Origin: Prochlorococcus sp. AG-355-N18 | GTDB lineage: Bacteria; Cyanobacteriota; Cyanobacteriia; PCC-6307; Cyanobiaceae | NCBI GenBank assembly: GCA_003278535.1 | Contig: QCEG01000002.1 | Coordinates: forward strand, 62,001 to 126,000 | Length of the DNA stretch: 64,000 nucleotides | Reading direction: 5' to 3' | Notes under the pieces: generated by a model | What the model saw: only the letters and a program-made list of their open reading frames with translations | The model's database searches: none | Told to the model about the DNA's origin: nothing | Part shown: positions 32,589 through 40,900 of the stretch, in pieces | Layout: each line of letters begins with the position of its first letter | How positions within the stretch are numbered: position 1 is the stretch's first letter | Position numbers and translations under genes: made by a program

Positions 32589-32990
32589 CTAATTTAACTT
32601 GTAATTAGTCTTGATTGTTTTAATTACCGATTTTTTAGGATCTTTATTTGGATAACAATTAACAATTCTATATTTACCACCTTTTCTATCTGTCTCAACG
32701 AGAGTAAATTGAACAAATTTTTCTTTTTCAACATTTGAAAAATCTTTGACTTCTATTTTGATGATTTCTTCATTTTCACTTTCAATTATTCTGGATTTAC
32801 CTCCACAAAGACGAACAGCAGTTTCTTTAGTTACATAAAATAATTTTTTTTCATCAGTAATGGATGATTCACCTTTCGTGATCGAAATTTCATCTTTTGT
32901 AATGGATAAATCATCTTGGGTAATGGATAATTCATCTTTTGTACTGCAAGAAGTAATAATCAGGATAAATAAAACAAGTAGCTTTTTCAT
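32589..32990 (-). CDS. Lipoprotein with heptapeptide repeats
   Basis: Starts MKKLLVLFILIITSC with a lipobox (ITSC, Cys15), then four tandem 7-residue units of the form (D/G)E-x-SIT-K between about residues 18 and 46. The DNA shows the matching 21-base repeats. The C-terminal domain (about 48-133) has two Cys and is likely globular and periplasmic. Repeat number could vary by slippage. Confidence 0.65.
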   Translation of the reverse strand: MKKLLVLFILIITSCSTKDELSITQDDLSITKDEISITKGESSITDEKKLFYVTKETAVRLCGGKSRIIESENEEIIKIEVKDFSNVEKEKFVQFTLVETDRKGGKYRIVNCYPNKDPKKSVIKTIKTNYKLN

Positions 32991-32996
32991 GATTTT

Positions 32997-33149
32997 TTAG
33001 ATGATAAATTCACTTGTAATTGCTTTTAATTGTTTTTTATTTAGTTGGGTAAGATAACTATGAATTTCATTTCTAAATAATCTGTCTTCAACTCTTTTAC
33101 TTTCAAGAATTGAAAATGTAATGAAGTTAATAAGTTGATTTTTGTTCAT
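32997..33149 (-). CDS. Small hypothetical protein (50 aa)
   Basis: ATG at 33149 encodes MNKNQLINFITFSILESKRV and a helical amphipathic remainder. It lies six bases before the lipoprotein gene on the same strand. Function unknown. Confidence 0.5.
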   Translation of the reverse strand: MNKNQLINFITFSILESKRVEDRLFRNEIHSYLTQLNKKQLKAITSEFII

Positions 33150-33364
33150 GTTTATCTCATAGGTCTCTATTGTTAAATTTTAATTAAATTCTTATTAAAT
33201 AAACTTTTGACTAATAGAAAAAATATTTAATTTAAAAATTTAGAAATTTTTTAAACAAATTTATTTTTTACTTAATAACTTCTTAATCCAATTATTTTAA
33301 ATTTAATTATCTTCTATATTTTTACGCCTTGAATATTGAAGACAATCATATAAAAAAATAATAA

Positions 33365-33619
33365 ATGTTAAAAAAAAATTCACCTTCTCCCAAAAACTCC
33401 AATCAAGCCCAAGAAATAGGGCATATCAAATATTCTTATAAAGAAAGTTTTAAAAGAGAAAATAAATCTATTTTGGATGATTCGGAATTTATCGAAAATT
33501 ACAATAACGCCCTTAAATCACCACAATCAAGAAGATTGTATAAAGATACAGAGAATGAAATTCATTTGGACTCAATTGAGGCCCAGAATATTTTACCTCT
33601 AGATAAAATTTCTTTTTAA
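33365..33619 (+). CDS. Small hypothetical protein (84 aa)
   Basis: A Ser/Asn/Lys-rich soluble protein ending AQNILPLDKISF, related at its C-terminus to the 61-residue protein at 25491. No domain is recognised. The first 25 residues look disordered. Confidence 0.5.
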   Translation: MLKKNSPSPKNSNQAQEIGHIKYSYKESFKRENKSILDDSEFIENYNNALKSPQSRRLYKDTENEIHLDSIEAQNILPLDKISF

Positions 33620-33774
33620 AATTATTTAAATAAAAACTACTTTTAAAGATTTTTTAAATATTTCTTAAATCCGACCTTCTTTTTTTAATGTTAGGTTACT
33701 TCTACGTTCATCCAATTTATTTGGACGCATGACATGAGAATAGGGAACGGGATTCTCATTAACTGCATAAGATC

Positions 33775-33945
33775 ATGAATGAGCTCTCTCAAATAAGAGA
33801 AAAAATTACAAGAGCCAAGAGGCTTTATGAAGCCCAAATCTTGGCAACTAAAAATGGAGAAGTTACTCCATATAGAAGATCAGTCTTTGAAGAAAGAATT
33901 AGTGAAGCACAAAAAGAAATGAGATCGCAAGACACCAAAAAATAA
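33775..33945 (+). CDS. Small helical hypothetical protein (56 aa)
   Basis: ATG to TAA encodes MNELSQIREKITRAKRLYEA..., a charged amphipathic helix-rich protein. It could form a helical hairpin. A 155-base leader separates it from the previous gene and no special signal is seen there. Confidence 0.5.
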   Translation: MNELSQIREKITRAKRLYEAQILATKNGEVTPYRRSVFEERISEAQKEMRSQDTKK

Positions 33946-33961
33946 ATTCTTTTGTAAAAAT

Positions 33962-34210
33962 CTATTTTGTATCAGCTACATTCTTGAAGAAATCGCAGTA
34001 AGCCATTAATTCTGATTCGGTTTCGATTTTGAGATTTAAATCATTAATTGCTTTCTTGGTATCAATTCTGTATCCATACCAATCGAGACAAACTTCTCTC
34101 TGTTTTTGGGTTTCAGAAATCTTTTGAGTAGCTATTTTGTTTGAGTTATTAGTACAACTCGCAAGGAAAATAGTTGAGAGAGCTAGTAGTGGGAATAGCA
34201 GTCTTTTCAT
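33962..34210 (-). CDS. Small lipoprotein (82 aa)
   Basis: Begins MKRLLFPLLALSTIFLASC with a lipobox (LASC, Cys19); the start resembles those of 41470 and 30767. The mature part is polar with two Cys. It probably sits on the outer face of the plasma membrane or the outer membrane. It is four bases after the DUF3764 gene on the same strand. Confidence 0.65.
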   Translation of the reverse strand: MKRLLFPLLALSTIFLASCTNNSNKIATQKISETQKQREVCLDWYGYRIDTKKAINDLNLKIETESELMAYCDFFKNVADTK

Positions 34211-34213
34211 TTG

Positions 34214-34519
34214 TTAATCACAACAACTTTCCGTTGTTGCTGAAGAAGTCCAAGATGATTCTTCCATTGTTGAAAGGTCAACTCTATGGGTTGCCATCCA
34301 GTCTCCATTAGCTTCCACAAACTTCTGAACATTTCCTTCTGGAGCTTGATGAATGACAATAACTTTTTGAGGATCTTCCTTACTTATTCCTCTAAAAAGT
34401 GGCTTAATATCAAATTCTGAATGCCTTTTATCTGCTTCTGCACTATCAAATATTGCAGCCCATTCATCGAAAGTGCTTTCAATTTTAAAAGTAAAAACAG
34501 ATGTTATAGAACAAGACAT
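34214..34519 (-). CDS. DUF3764-family protein, copy 2
   Basis: A 101-residue protein with VFTFKIESTFDEWAAIFDS and the KVIVIHQAPEG strand, matching the copy at 24430, and an unusual C-terminal ESCCD with two adjacent Cys. A metal- or thiol-related role is possible but not shown. Placed three bases before the small lipoprotein gene. Confidence 0.78.
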   Translation of the reverse strand: MSCSITSVFTFKIESTFDEWAAIFDSAEADKRHSEFDIKPLFRGISKEDPQKVIVIHQAPEGNVQKFVEANGDWMATHRVDLSTMEESSWTSSATTESCCD

Positions 34520-34571
34520 AATAAAGATATTGTTTGTATATATAAAATAAATCTATTTTATTAAGGCTTGG

Positions 34572-35108
34572 TTAATTATCTTTAAACGGAATTAAAATAC
34601 CTTTTTTTTCAAATTTGAGCCAACCTTTTTTTTCTAGTATTTTTAAATTTCTTGTTACGGTTACTCTTGTTGAAGAAATTGAATTACCGATAATTTTATG
34701 GGTAAAATTAAATTCTTTTAAATTTAGATAAAAATGTTTATCTTTTTTTAAGCCAATTATTGAGGATAAGTATAAAAGAAATTCTTTTAGTTTTTCTTCT
34801 GATTTTTTTATATCCCTTATTAATAAAAGTTTTTCCAATTGATCAATTCTTTTTAGACTTTTTGTTAATAAGTCTGTAGATGAAAAAAATAGCCCTCTTT
34901 TAATTGTTTTAATTTCGCAAGTTGTCAACGTAATTAATTTAATATTTTCGTAGTTACATAATTCCAAATATATTACAACATTTTTATTTATTATCCCAAC
35001 AATATTTTTCTTATTCTTGATTTTTGATTCCATTATTAATATTCCTGATTTGACTTCTAGAATTGTATTTTCTTTAAATTCTATATTTTGCTTTTCAGGA
35101 ATTATCAT
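34572..35108 (-). CDS. Crp/Fnr-family regulator, divergent from phnD
   Basis: A 178-residue regulator, shorter than the usual 220, with a reduced effector-binding domain and a C-terminal helix-turn-helix (FTHKIIGNSISSTRVTVTRN) that matches the Crp/Fnr family. It is transcribed away from phnD across a 191-base promoter region. Prochlorococcus has a phosphate-linked Crp-type regulator (PtrA); this could be a related local controller of phosphonate uptake. That link is inference. Confidence 0.75.
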   Translation of the reverse strand: MIIPEKQNIEFKENTILEVKSGILIMESKIKNKKNIVGIINKNVVIYLELCNYENIKLITLTTCEIKTIKRGLFFSSTDLLTKSLKRIDQLEKLLLIRDIKKSEEKLKEFLLYLSSIIGLKKDKHFYLNLKEFNFTHKIIGNSISSTRVTVTRNLKILEKKGWLKFEKKGILIPFKDN

Positions 35109-35196
35109 ATTTATTTCTTAAATTCAATCACCCTAAATTTATAAAGTTAAAAATAAATTAAAAATTATTTAATTCCCTAATAAATCTGATTAAAAA

Positions 35197-35209
35197 TTGA
35201 GTAACTCAA
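35197..35209. promoter_or_regulatory. TTGAG-TAA-CTCAA palindrome upstream of phnD
   Basis: A 13-base odd palindrome in the divergent region, 91 bases before phnD and 89 bases before the regulator gene start. It is a candidate operator for the adjacent Crp-type protein. Only one copy is seen. Confidence 0.35.
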
Positions 35210-35299
35210 AATAAAACACTTAATCAGAATTTAAACTCTTTTTGCGAAAAAGTTAATCTCTTTAGAGCAAGTTAATAATGAAGAATAAATACAACACTA

Positions 35300-36298
35300 A
35301 TGAGAAATTTTTTAAAGATAGTCTTAGGGCTATCAATAATCAGTGCAAGTATTTCAAGTTGCGGAAATAAATCAAATGATTACATTGGAGATTTAGATCT
35401 ATCTGATTGCAATCCAAATAATACTGTTGACAGCAAATATTGTGATCGAGATGGAGATTTTCTTGCAGATTTACCCCTTTCCGAAGATGAATGGATAGAT
35501 CCTGAAACGATTGTGTTCTCATATACACCTGTTGAAGACCCATCCGTTTATGCAAAAGTTTGGGAAGATTTTGTAATTCATATGTCTAAGGTGACTGGCA
35601 AAAAAGTCACTTTCTTACCAGTTCAATCTTATGCTGCTCAAGTTGAGGCAATGAGATCAGGACGTCTCCATGTCGCAGGAATTAATACTGGAAGTAATAC
35701 TGTGGCAGCAGCATGTGCAGGAGCAGTTCCTTTTGGAATGATGGCTAAAAAAGATTTATCTTACGGCTATGAAATGGAAATCATCGTACCTTCTGATAGC
35801 CCAATTAATTCTCCTGCAGATTTAAAAGGTAAAAAAGTTACATTTACATCTAAGACATCTAATTCAGGATTTAAAGCACCATCGGCAATTCTTAAAGGAG
35901 AATTTGGTCTTGAGGCAAATAAAGATTTCACCCCAGTCTTTTCTGGCAAGCATCAAAATTCAATAATGGGTGTTGCAAACAAAGATTATGAAGTAGCACC
36001 AATTGCTAACTCAGTTCTTACAAGAATGGATGCAAGAGGTGTTGTTGATTCTTCTAAAATAAGAACTATTTATAAATCCCAAACCTTCCCAACGACAGGT
36101 TATGCTCATGCTCATAATCTACATCCAGCTGTAGTTGCAAAAGTAAAGCAAGCTTTTTACACCTATAACTGGGATAATTCAACATTAGATAAAGAATTTA
36201 AAAAGGCTGATAGATTCATTTCAATAAGTCACAAGCACGATTGGGATGTTATTAGAAAAATAGATAAGGCTAATGGTGTTGTTTATGATTGCAAATAA
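35300..36298 (+). CDS. phnD: Phosphonate/phosphite ABC transporter, binding protein
   Basis: A 332-residue PhnD-family substrate-binding lipoprotein (lipobox SISSC near residue 21). The Asp-rich linker precedes the domain that begins FSYTPVEDPSVYAKVWEDFV. The ligand-binding core shows RSGRLHVAGINTGSN and the family motif GKKVTFTSKTSNSGF. PhnD/PtxB proteins bind phosphonate, phosphite or methylphosphonate; which of these cannot be read from this sequence. It leads a phnD-phnC-phnE-phnE2 operon. Confidence 0.93.
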   Translation: MRNFLKIVLGLSIISASISSCGNKSNDYIGDLDLSDCNPNNTVDSKYCDRDGDFLADLPLSEDEWIDPETIVFSYTPVEDPSVYAKVWEDFVIHMSKVTGKKVTFLPVQSYAAQVEAMRSGRLHVAGINTGSNTVAAACAGAVPFGMMAKKDLSYGYEMEIIVPSDSPINSPADLKGKKVTFTSKTSNSGFKAPSAILKGEFGLEANKDFTPVFSGKHQNSIMGVANKDYEVAPIANSVLTRMDARGVVDSSKIRTIYKSQTFPTTGYAHAHNLHPAVVAKVKQAFYTYNWDNSTLDKEFKKADRFISISHKHDWDVIRKIDKANGVVYDCK

Positions 36299-36329
36299 AA
36301 ATTTTTAATCATAAATAAAATCAGACTTA

Positions 36330-37097
36330 ATGCTTAAAACAATAAACCTCAAAAAGGTTTATCCAAATGGAGAAGAGGCGCTTAAAGGAATAAACCTAGA
36401 AATTCCTAATGGGCAAGTAGTTGCTCTTATCGGTCCTTCAGGTGCTGGTAAAAGTACTTTTATTAGAACAATAAATAGATTAGTTGAGCCCACTTCAGGG
36501 AAAGTTTATTTCGCTAATGAAAAAAATGACATTACTTCTTTAAATAAATCTAAATTAAGAAAAATAAGAAGACAAATTGGAATGATTTTCCAGGAATTTG
36601 CTTTGGTAGAAAGATTAAGTGTAATGGAAAATGTCCTTTCCGGCAGATTAGGTTACGTAGGATTTTGGAATAGTTTTTTCAGGAAATTTCCTCAAAAAGA
36701 TATTGAAGAAGCATTCCGTCTGCTTCAAAGAATTGGACTAGAGCATATGCTTGATAAAAGAGCCGATGAATTGTCAGGAGGGCAGAGGCAAAGAGTAGGA
36801 ATTGCTAGAGCTTTGATACAAAATCCAATGTTACTTTTAGTAGATGAACCTACCGCTAGTTTAGATCCCAAAAATTCCAGGCAAATTATGCGATTAATAT
36901 GCGAGTTATGTAATGAAAGAAATCTTGCTGCGATTATAAATATTCATGATGTTTTTCTTGCTCAGAATTTTGCAGAAAGAATAATAGGTTTAAAAGCTGG
37001 AGAAATTGTTTACGATGGCAAGTCAAGTGGCTTATCAGAGACAATACTTACAAAAATATATGGAGAAGAAGACTGGTCTAAAACTGTAGCAAATTAG
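36330..37097 (+). CDS. phnC: Phosphonate/phosphite ABC transporter ATPase
   Basis: A 255-residue ABC ATPase with Walker [10 protein letters not shown] (about 33), Q-loop MIFQEFALV, signature [15 protein letters not shown], and Walker [13 protein letters not shown]. It follows phnD by 31 bases. The PhnC-type region [19 protein letters not shown] between the Q-loop and signature supports the assignment. Confidence 0.95.
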   Translation: MLKTINLKKVYPNGEEALKGINLEIPNGQVVALIGPSGAGKSTFIRTINRLVEPTSGKVYFANEKNDITSLNKSKLRKIRRQIGMIFQEFALVERLSVMENVLSGRLGYVGFWNSFFRKFPQKDIEEAFRLLQRIGLEHMLDKRADELSGGQRQRVGIARALIQNPMLLLVDEPTASLDPKNSRQIMRLICELCNERNLAAIINIHDVFLAQNFAERIIGLKAGEIVYDGKSSGLSETILTKIYGEEDWSKTVAN

Positions 37098-37108
37098 GAA
37101 TATATTAA

Positions 37109-37906
37109 ATGAATGATAAGAAAGTAATTTGGAAAAGAAAACCGTTAATAAAAAATAGGTTATTAAGAATTGGATTAATTTTGATAATTAGTACTTACTT
37201 ATTATCTGTTTTCCTAACTACCGAAATTGATTGGCAAAGAATTCTTGAAGGGATCCCAAGGGGTAAAAATTTTATATTTGCTTTTTTCCCTCCAGATTTT
37301 ATAACTAGATCTGATGAGATTTTGGCAGGTATTTTTGAAAGTCTATGGATGACTATTGTTGCAACTATTGTGGGGATACTTATTTCTATACCTGTATCCT
37401 TAGGGGCGGCTAAAAACATAGCTCCTAAATTTGTTTATTTCTTATCAAGAGGAGTTATCACATTGTCGAGGAGTTTTCAGGAAGTTATCCTAGCAATATT
37501 TTTTGTTAAGTTAATGGGTTTTGGACCTTTTGCTGGGATGGTAACTCTGAGTTTATCGACAATAGGGTTTTTCGCTAAATTATTATCTGAAGATATTGAA
37601 GACATAAATAAATCCCAAGCTGAAGCAATCAAATCTACTGGCAGCAGTTGGTTTCAATGGGTTAATTATGGTGTCCAGCCTCAAGTTATGCCAAGATTTA
37701 TTGGATTATCTTTATACAGATTGGATATTAATTTTAGAGAGTCAGCGGTAATTGGAATTGTTGGGGGAGGAGGTATTGGTTCTACCTTAAATACAGCTTT
37801 TGATAGATATGAATTTGAGACTGCAGCGGCTGTTCTTATCGTAATTATTTCTATCGTGATGATTGTTGAATATACATCTAGTCATCTCAGGAAATTAATA
37901 AAGTAA
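37109..37906 (+). CDS. phnE: Phosphonate/phosphite ABC transporter permease 1
   Basis: A 265-residue integral membrane protein with about six spans and an EAA-like loop (EAIKSTGSSWFQWVNYG) of the binding-protein-dependent permease fold, followed by IVGGGGIGS. It starts 12 bases after phnC. Its stop shares the TAATG junction with the second permease. Confidence 0.93.
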   Translation: MNDKKVIWKRKPLIKNRLLRIGLILIISTYLLSVFLTTEIDWQRILEGIPRGKNFIFAFFPPDFITRSDEILAGIFESLWMTIVATIVGILISIPVSLGAAKNIAPKFVYFLSRGVITLSRSFQEVILAIFFVKLMGFGPFAGMVTLSLSTIGFFAKLLSEDIEDINKSQAEAIKSTGSSWFQWVNYGVQPQVMPRFIGLSLYRLDINFRESAVIGIVGGGGIGSTLNTAFDRYEFETAAAVLIVIISIVMIVEYTSSHLRKLIK

Positions 37907-38721
37907 TGCCAATAATAAAACAAAAGGATTACAAAACCTGGAAAAAATTTGATCGAAAAAGAGATTTACAAAACTGGCTTTGTTGGTTCTTAGGTACTTT
38001 AATTTTTAGCTTTTGTTTCGGTCTAATTAGTAGTAAAACAATCTGGTTTTATGTTTTTGATTCACATAATGAGGCTTTAGATCTTTTAGGTAGGATGTTT
38101 CCTCCAGAAACTAATTATTTCTTCACTTTAATAAAACCTATTTGGGACACTTTAAATATCGCGACTATTGGTACAACGATTGGAACTTTAATTGCAATAC
38201 CATTAGCTTTTTTATCCGCAAACAATACTACCCCAAGTAAAAAGTTTTTAAGACCTTTAGCCTTATTTTGCATAGTTTCAAGCAGATCAATTAATTCAGT
38301 AATCTGGGCATTACTTCTGGTTGCAGTTGTCGGTCCGGGAGTCTTGGCTGGCATAATTGCTATCGGATTAAGATCGATTGGATTTTGTGGAAAATTACTT
38401 TATGAAGCTATAGAGGAAATTGATGAAAACCAAATTGAAGCTATTGAGGCAACAGGGGCAAATAAAGCACAAATTATGACCTTTGGCATAGTGCCTCAAA
38501 TTCTCCCAGCATTTACGAGTATTTCTATTTATAGGTGGGATATAAATATTAGAGAAGCAACTGTTGTTGGCTTAGTTGGAGCAGGAGGTATAGGGATAGA
38601 ATTAGATGCTCAAATAGGAGACTTAGCTTGGGCTAAGGTATCAGTTATTTTATTAACAATAGTAGTGGCAGTAGTTTTTAGTGAATGGATTACAGCAAAA
38701 ATAAGAAAGGCTATTATTTAG
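37906..38721 (+). CDS. phnE: Phosphonate/phosphite ABC transporter permease 2
   Basis: A 271-residue paralogue of the first permease with EAIEATGANKAQIMTFG and LVGAGGIGIE, again six spans. Its ATG overlaps the upstream stop by one base (TAATG). Two permeases may form a heterodimer, as in some phosphonate operons. No phosphite dehydrogenase or C-P lyase gene follows. Confidence 0.92.
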   Translation: MPIIKQKDYKTWKKFDRKRDLQNWLCWFLGTLIFSFCFGLISSKTIWFYVFDSHNEALDLLGRMFPPETNYFFTLIKPIWDTLNIATIGTTIGTLIAIPLAFLSANNTTPSKKFLRPLALFCIVSSRSINSVIWALLLVAVVGPGVLAGIIAIGLRSIGFCGKLLYEAIEEIDENQIEAIEATGANKAQIMTFGIVPQILPAFTSISIYRWDINIREATVVGLVGAGGIGIELDAQIGDLAWAKVSVILLTIVVAVVFSEWITAKIRKAII

Positions 38722-38766
38722 ACTAAATTAAATACTAGTATGAATAGTTAAGTAAAGATAAATTAA

Positions 38767-39777
38767 ATGCAATTTTCTGATAGATATCTAAGTGTTTGGG
38801 TTTTCTTAGCAATGTGTATTGGATCTTTATCCGGTTATTTATTTCCTAATTTATCTCAATTTATAGGCGGATTAGAACTCTCAAGAATTAATCTTCCAAT
38901 AGCAATTCTTATCTGGGGAATGATTTTCCCAATGATGTTATCAATAGATTTCAAGTCAATAATAAATTTGAAATATAAGATTAAAGGATTTTCTATTGTC
39001 CTTTTTATTAATTGGTTAATAAAACCAGTTTCAATGGCAATCATTGCAGCCTCTTTTTTATATTTTTTATATGGTAATTTGATAGATCCTGTACTTGCTA
39101 AAGAATATGTTTCTGGAATGATTCTATTAGGAATAGCGCCATGTACAGCAATGGTTTTTGTCTGGAGTAATCTTGCTAAAGGCGATCCTTTATTTACTTT
39201 AATACAAGTAGCTATTAATGATCTAATATTAATTTTAGCCTTTCCATTATTGTCAAAAATTCTTTTAGGATTTAACAGTATAGATATCCCGTTAGATACT
39301 GTTTTCGGTTCTGTAATAATCTTTATTTTGGTACCACTTTTTCTAGCAATATTTTTAAAAAATAAAATCTATAGCGAAAAAAGAATAAAAAGTATTTTGA
39401 ATAAAAGTAAAAGTTATTCGTTGTTTTTTTTAATTCTTACAGTCTTTTTATTATTCTTTGTTCAATCAAAATCTATATTACAAAATCCTATTCATATAAT
39501 CTTAATTTCAATTCCATTAATAATACAGACTCTTTTTATTTTTTATTTAACTGCTTTTTCAATGAAGTTTTTTAGGCAAAAGTATTCTATTTCCTGTCCA
39601 GGCTCGATGATAGCCGCTTCAAACTTTTTTGAACTTGCAGTAGCTGTATCGATAACTCTTTTTGGTATTAATTCAGGAGCTGCTTTGGCTACCATAGTTG
39701 GGGTACTAGTAGAAGTTCCTTTGATGCTTTATTTAGTAAATATTTCGAAGTTTTCCAAAATATTATTTATAAATTAA
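38767..39777 (+). CDS. acr3: ACR3-family arsenite exporter
   Basis: A 336-residue membrane protein with about ten spans and the conserved Cys126 in GIAPCTAMVFVWSNL, the residue essential in ACR3 arsenite permeases. ACR3 extrudes As(III). Phosphorus-starved cells take up arsenate along with phosphate, so co-location with the phosphonate transporter makes sense as a phosphorus-stress module. Its end overlaps a pseudogene on the opposite strand. Confidence 0.9.
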   Translation: MQFSDRYLSVWVFLAMCIGSLSGYLFPNLSQFIGGLELSRINLPIAILIWGMIFPMMLSIDFKSIINLKYKIKGFSIVLFINWLIKPVSMAIIAASFLYFLYGNLIDPVLAKEYVSGMILLGIAPCTAMVFVWSNLAKGDPLFTLIQVAINDLILILAFPLLSKILLGFNSIDIPLDTVFGSVIIFILVPLFLAIFLKNKIYSEKRIKSILNKSKSYSLFFLILTVFLLFFVQSKSILQNPIHIILISIPLIIQTLFIFYLTAFSMKFFRQKYSISCPGSMIAASNFFELAVAVSITLFGINSGAALATIVGVLVEVPLMLYLVNISKFSKILFIN

Positions 39778-39934
39778 TATTTTCTTCTTCAAGTTTTTTC
39801 TTTAGTTCTAGTGGCATATAAGCAATATCTTTTTAAACTGCATCTATCGCATCTTTATACTTTTGAGGATTATATAAAAGCGTTTTTATCAAGTTGTATT
39901 GACTTTCTATTTCCTGAGAGGAAAATTTACTCAT
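39767..39934 (-). pseudogene. Small gene interrupted by an in-frame TAA
   Basis: From ATG 39934 the frame reads MSKFSSQEIESQYNLIKTLL... to DAIDAV, then TAA at codon 34, then continues in the same frame KDIAYMPLELKKKLEEEN to a second stop at 39767. Protein-like sequence on both sides indicates one nonsense change, leaving a 33-residue product. The recurrent palindromic motif lies 22 bases upstream. Confidence 0.55.
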
Positions 39935-39955
39935 TTTTAAAAACTTATCACTTTT

Positions 39956-39977
39956 TTTATTTTAGATTGACTGTCAA
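39956..39977 (-). repeat. Recurrent motif, perfect palindrome form
   Basis: Read on the minus strand: ATTGACAGTCAAT followed by CTAAAATAA and an A/T-rich tract. Here the 13-nt core is a perfect 6-1-6 palindrome. It sits before the interrupted gene at 39934, not after a gene, unlike most copies. Confidence 0.6.
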
Positions 39978-40031
39978 TTTAATCTGTCTTTAAATATCAA
40001 CTCCTAAAATAAATTTAATTTTTAAATTATT

Positions 40032-40289
40032 TTGGGTTACTTAAAAAAAGAATTTATTAAATCACTTAAAGTTAAAGGGTCCATATTTTTAATTGTGTTA
40101 ATTATTGGATTTATTTACTCAAGTCCAAAATCAAAAGTAATTATTGCAAATTCTTTGACTTCTTCCGCTAAATTTTTAAACGAAACTGTAGAAATAACAG
40201 ATAAAGATAGTTGGTTTTCTGAACCTGATTTCATTTTTAGTCTTAGGTTAAAATTACGAGAATTATTGAGAGGAACTCAAAGAGGTTGA
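40032..40289 (+). CDS. Small membrane protein (85 aa), copy 1 of a pair
   Basis: The TTG start gives a basic N-terminus (MGYLKKEFIKSLKVKG), one span (SIFLIVLIIGFIYSS) and a charged tail. Its pattern KSKVIIANSLTSSAKFLNETV resembles the segment after the span in the 70-residue protein at 40680, so they are probably paralogues. Role unknown. Confidence 0.55.
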   Translation: MGYLKKEFIKSLKVKGSIFLIVLIIGFIYSSPKSKVIIANSLTSSAKFLNETVEITDKDSWFSEPDFIFSLRLKLRELLRGTQRG

Positions 40290-40305
40290 GAAGGAGCTAA
40301 ATGCT

Positions 40306-40327
40306 AATTATGGTAGATCGACTGTCA
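40306..40327 (-). repeat. Recurrent motif carrying a gene's stop codon
   Basis: The minus-strand sequence GATTGACAGTCGATCTACC lies at the end of the gene at 40325: its TGA stop is part of the motif. A short TAGC/GCTCC-type tail follows as in other copies, read towards the convergent gene. Confidence 0.6.
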
Positions 40328-40633
40328 ATCGTGATATCCAACTTTAGAAACAATATTTCCTGAAACAGGGTCAGTAACTCCAAGTTCTGGAGACAACTCT
40401 TCCATAAATCCTCTAACCTCATCAAGGTGAGCAATCATAGCTGGTCTTTGAGCTGAAATAGCTTCTGCACTTTTCCAGATCCCAACAAAACAGTAATCAT
40501 AATCTCCAGTTTTAGCGATATATCTTTGAGTCATCCCCTCAAAACTTGTTTTATCTATTACTTCGAAATACTTATCTACACAATCAGACTTTAATTTAAA
40601 TCGAACAACATTCATGAAATTTTGAGCAGTCAT
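40325..40633 (-). CDS. ABM-like barrel protein (102 aa)
   Basis: A small alpha+beta barrel protein (MNVVRFKLKSDCVDKYFEVI, YCFVGIWKSAEAI, and a helix with HLDEVRGFMEEL) of the antibiotic-biosynthesis-monooxygenase-like superfamily. A terminator hairpin lies directly before its ATG, and its stop codon is part of the recurrent palindromic motif. Enzymatic activity is not established. Confidence 0.7.
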   Translation of the reverse strand: MTAQNFMNVVRFKLKSDCVDKYFEVIDKTSFEGMTQRYIAKTGDYDYCFVGIWKSAEAISAQRPAMIAHLDEVRGFMEELSPELGVTDPVSGNIVSKVGYHD

Positions 40634-40640
40634 AAAAAAA

Positions 40641-40679
40641 GAGGGTTTTTATACCCTCCAATTTTAGATTGACTGTCAA
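40641..40679 (-). terminator. Palindromic motif plus terminator abutting a start codon
   Basis: On the minus strand, ATTGACAGTCAATCTAAAAT follows the stop of the gene at 40680; then GAGGGT-loop-ACCCTC and seven T run directly into the ATG of the gene at 40633. The hairpin occupies the usual ribosome-binding position. Confidence 0.75.
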
Positions 40680-40892
40680 TCAATAAGCAGTTCCTCCTAA
40701 TTTCTCAAGTAATTCATACTTATCTCTTTTCTCATACCACTTATTTAAATCTTCTTCACTTACTGTTTTAGATAAAAATAAGGATATCTTTTCTAAATAA
40801 TCAGCAATATAAATTCTTGAAATTGGGTTTAGAGAAACATAAATTATGGTAATTAAAACTAATAAAAGTTCAACTAGGAGTATGCGTTTCAT
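40680..40892 (-). CDS. Small membrane protein (70 aa), copy 2 of a pair
   Basis: Begins MKRILLVELLLVLITIIYVS, a signal/anchor helix, followed by a charged helical tail. It resembles the protein at 40032 in layout and in the segment after the span. The stop is followed immediately by the palindromic motif and terminator. Confidence 0.55.
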   Translation of the reverse strand: MKRILLVELLLVLITIIYVSLNPISRIYIADYLEKISLFLSKTVSEEDLNKWYEKRDKYELLEKLGGTAY

Positions 40893-40900
40893 TCAGAAAT

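Noticed and set aside
35300-38721. A complete phosphite oxidation cluster (ptxABCD)
   Set aside because: No dehydrogenase gene follows the transporter; the next gene is ACR3.
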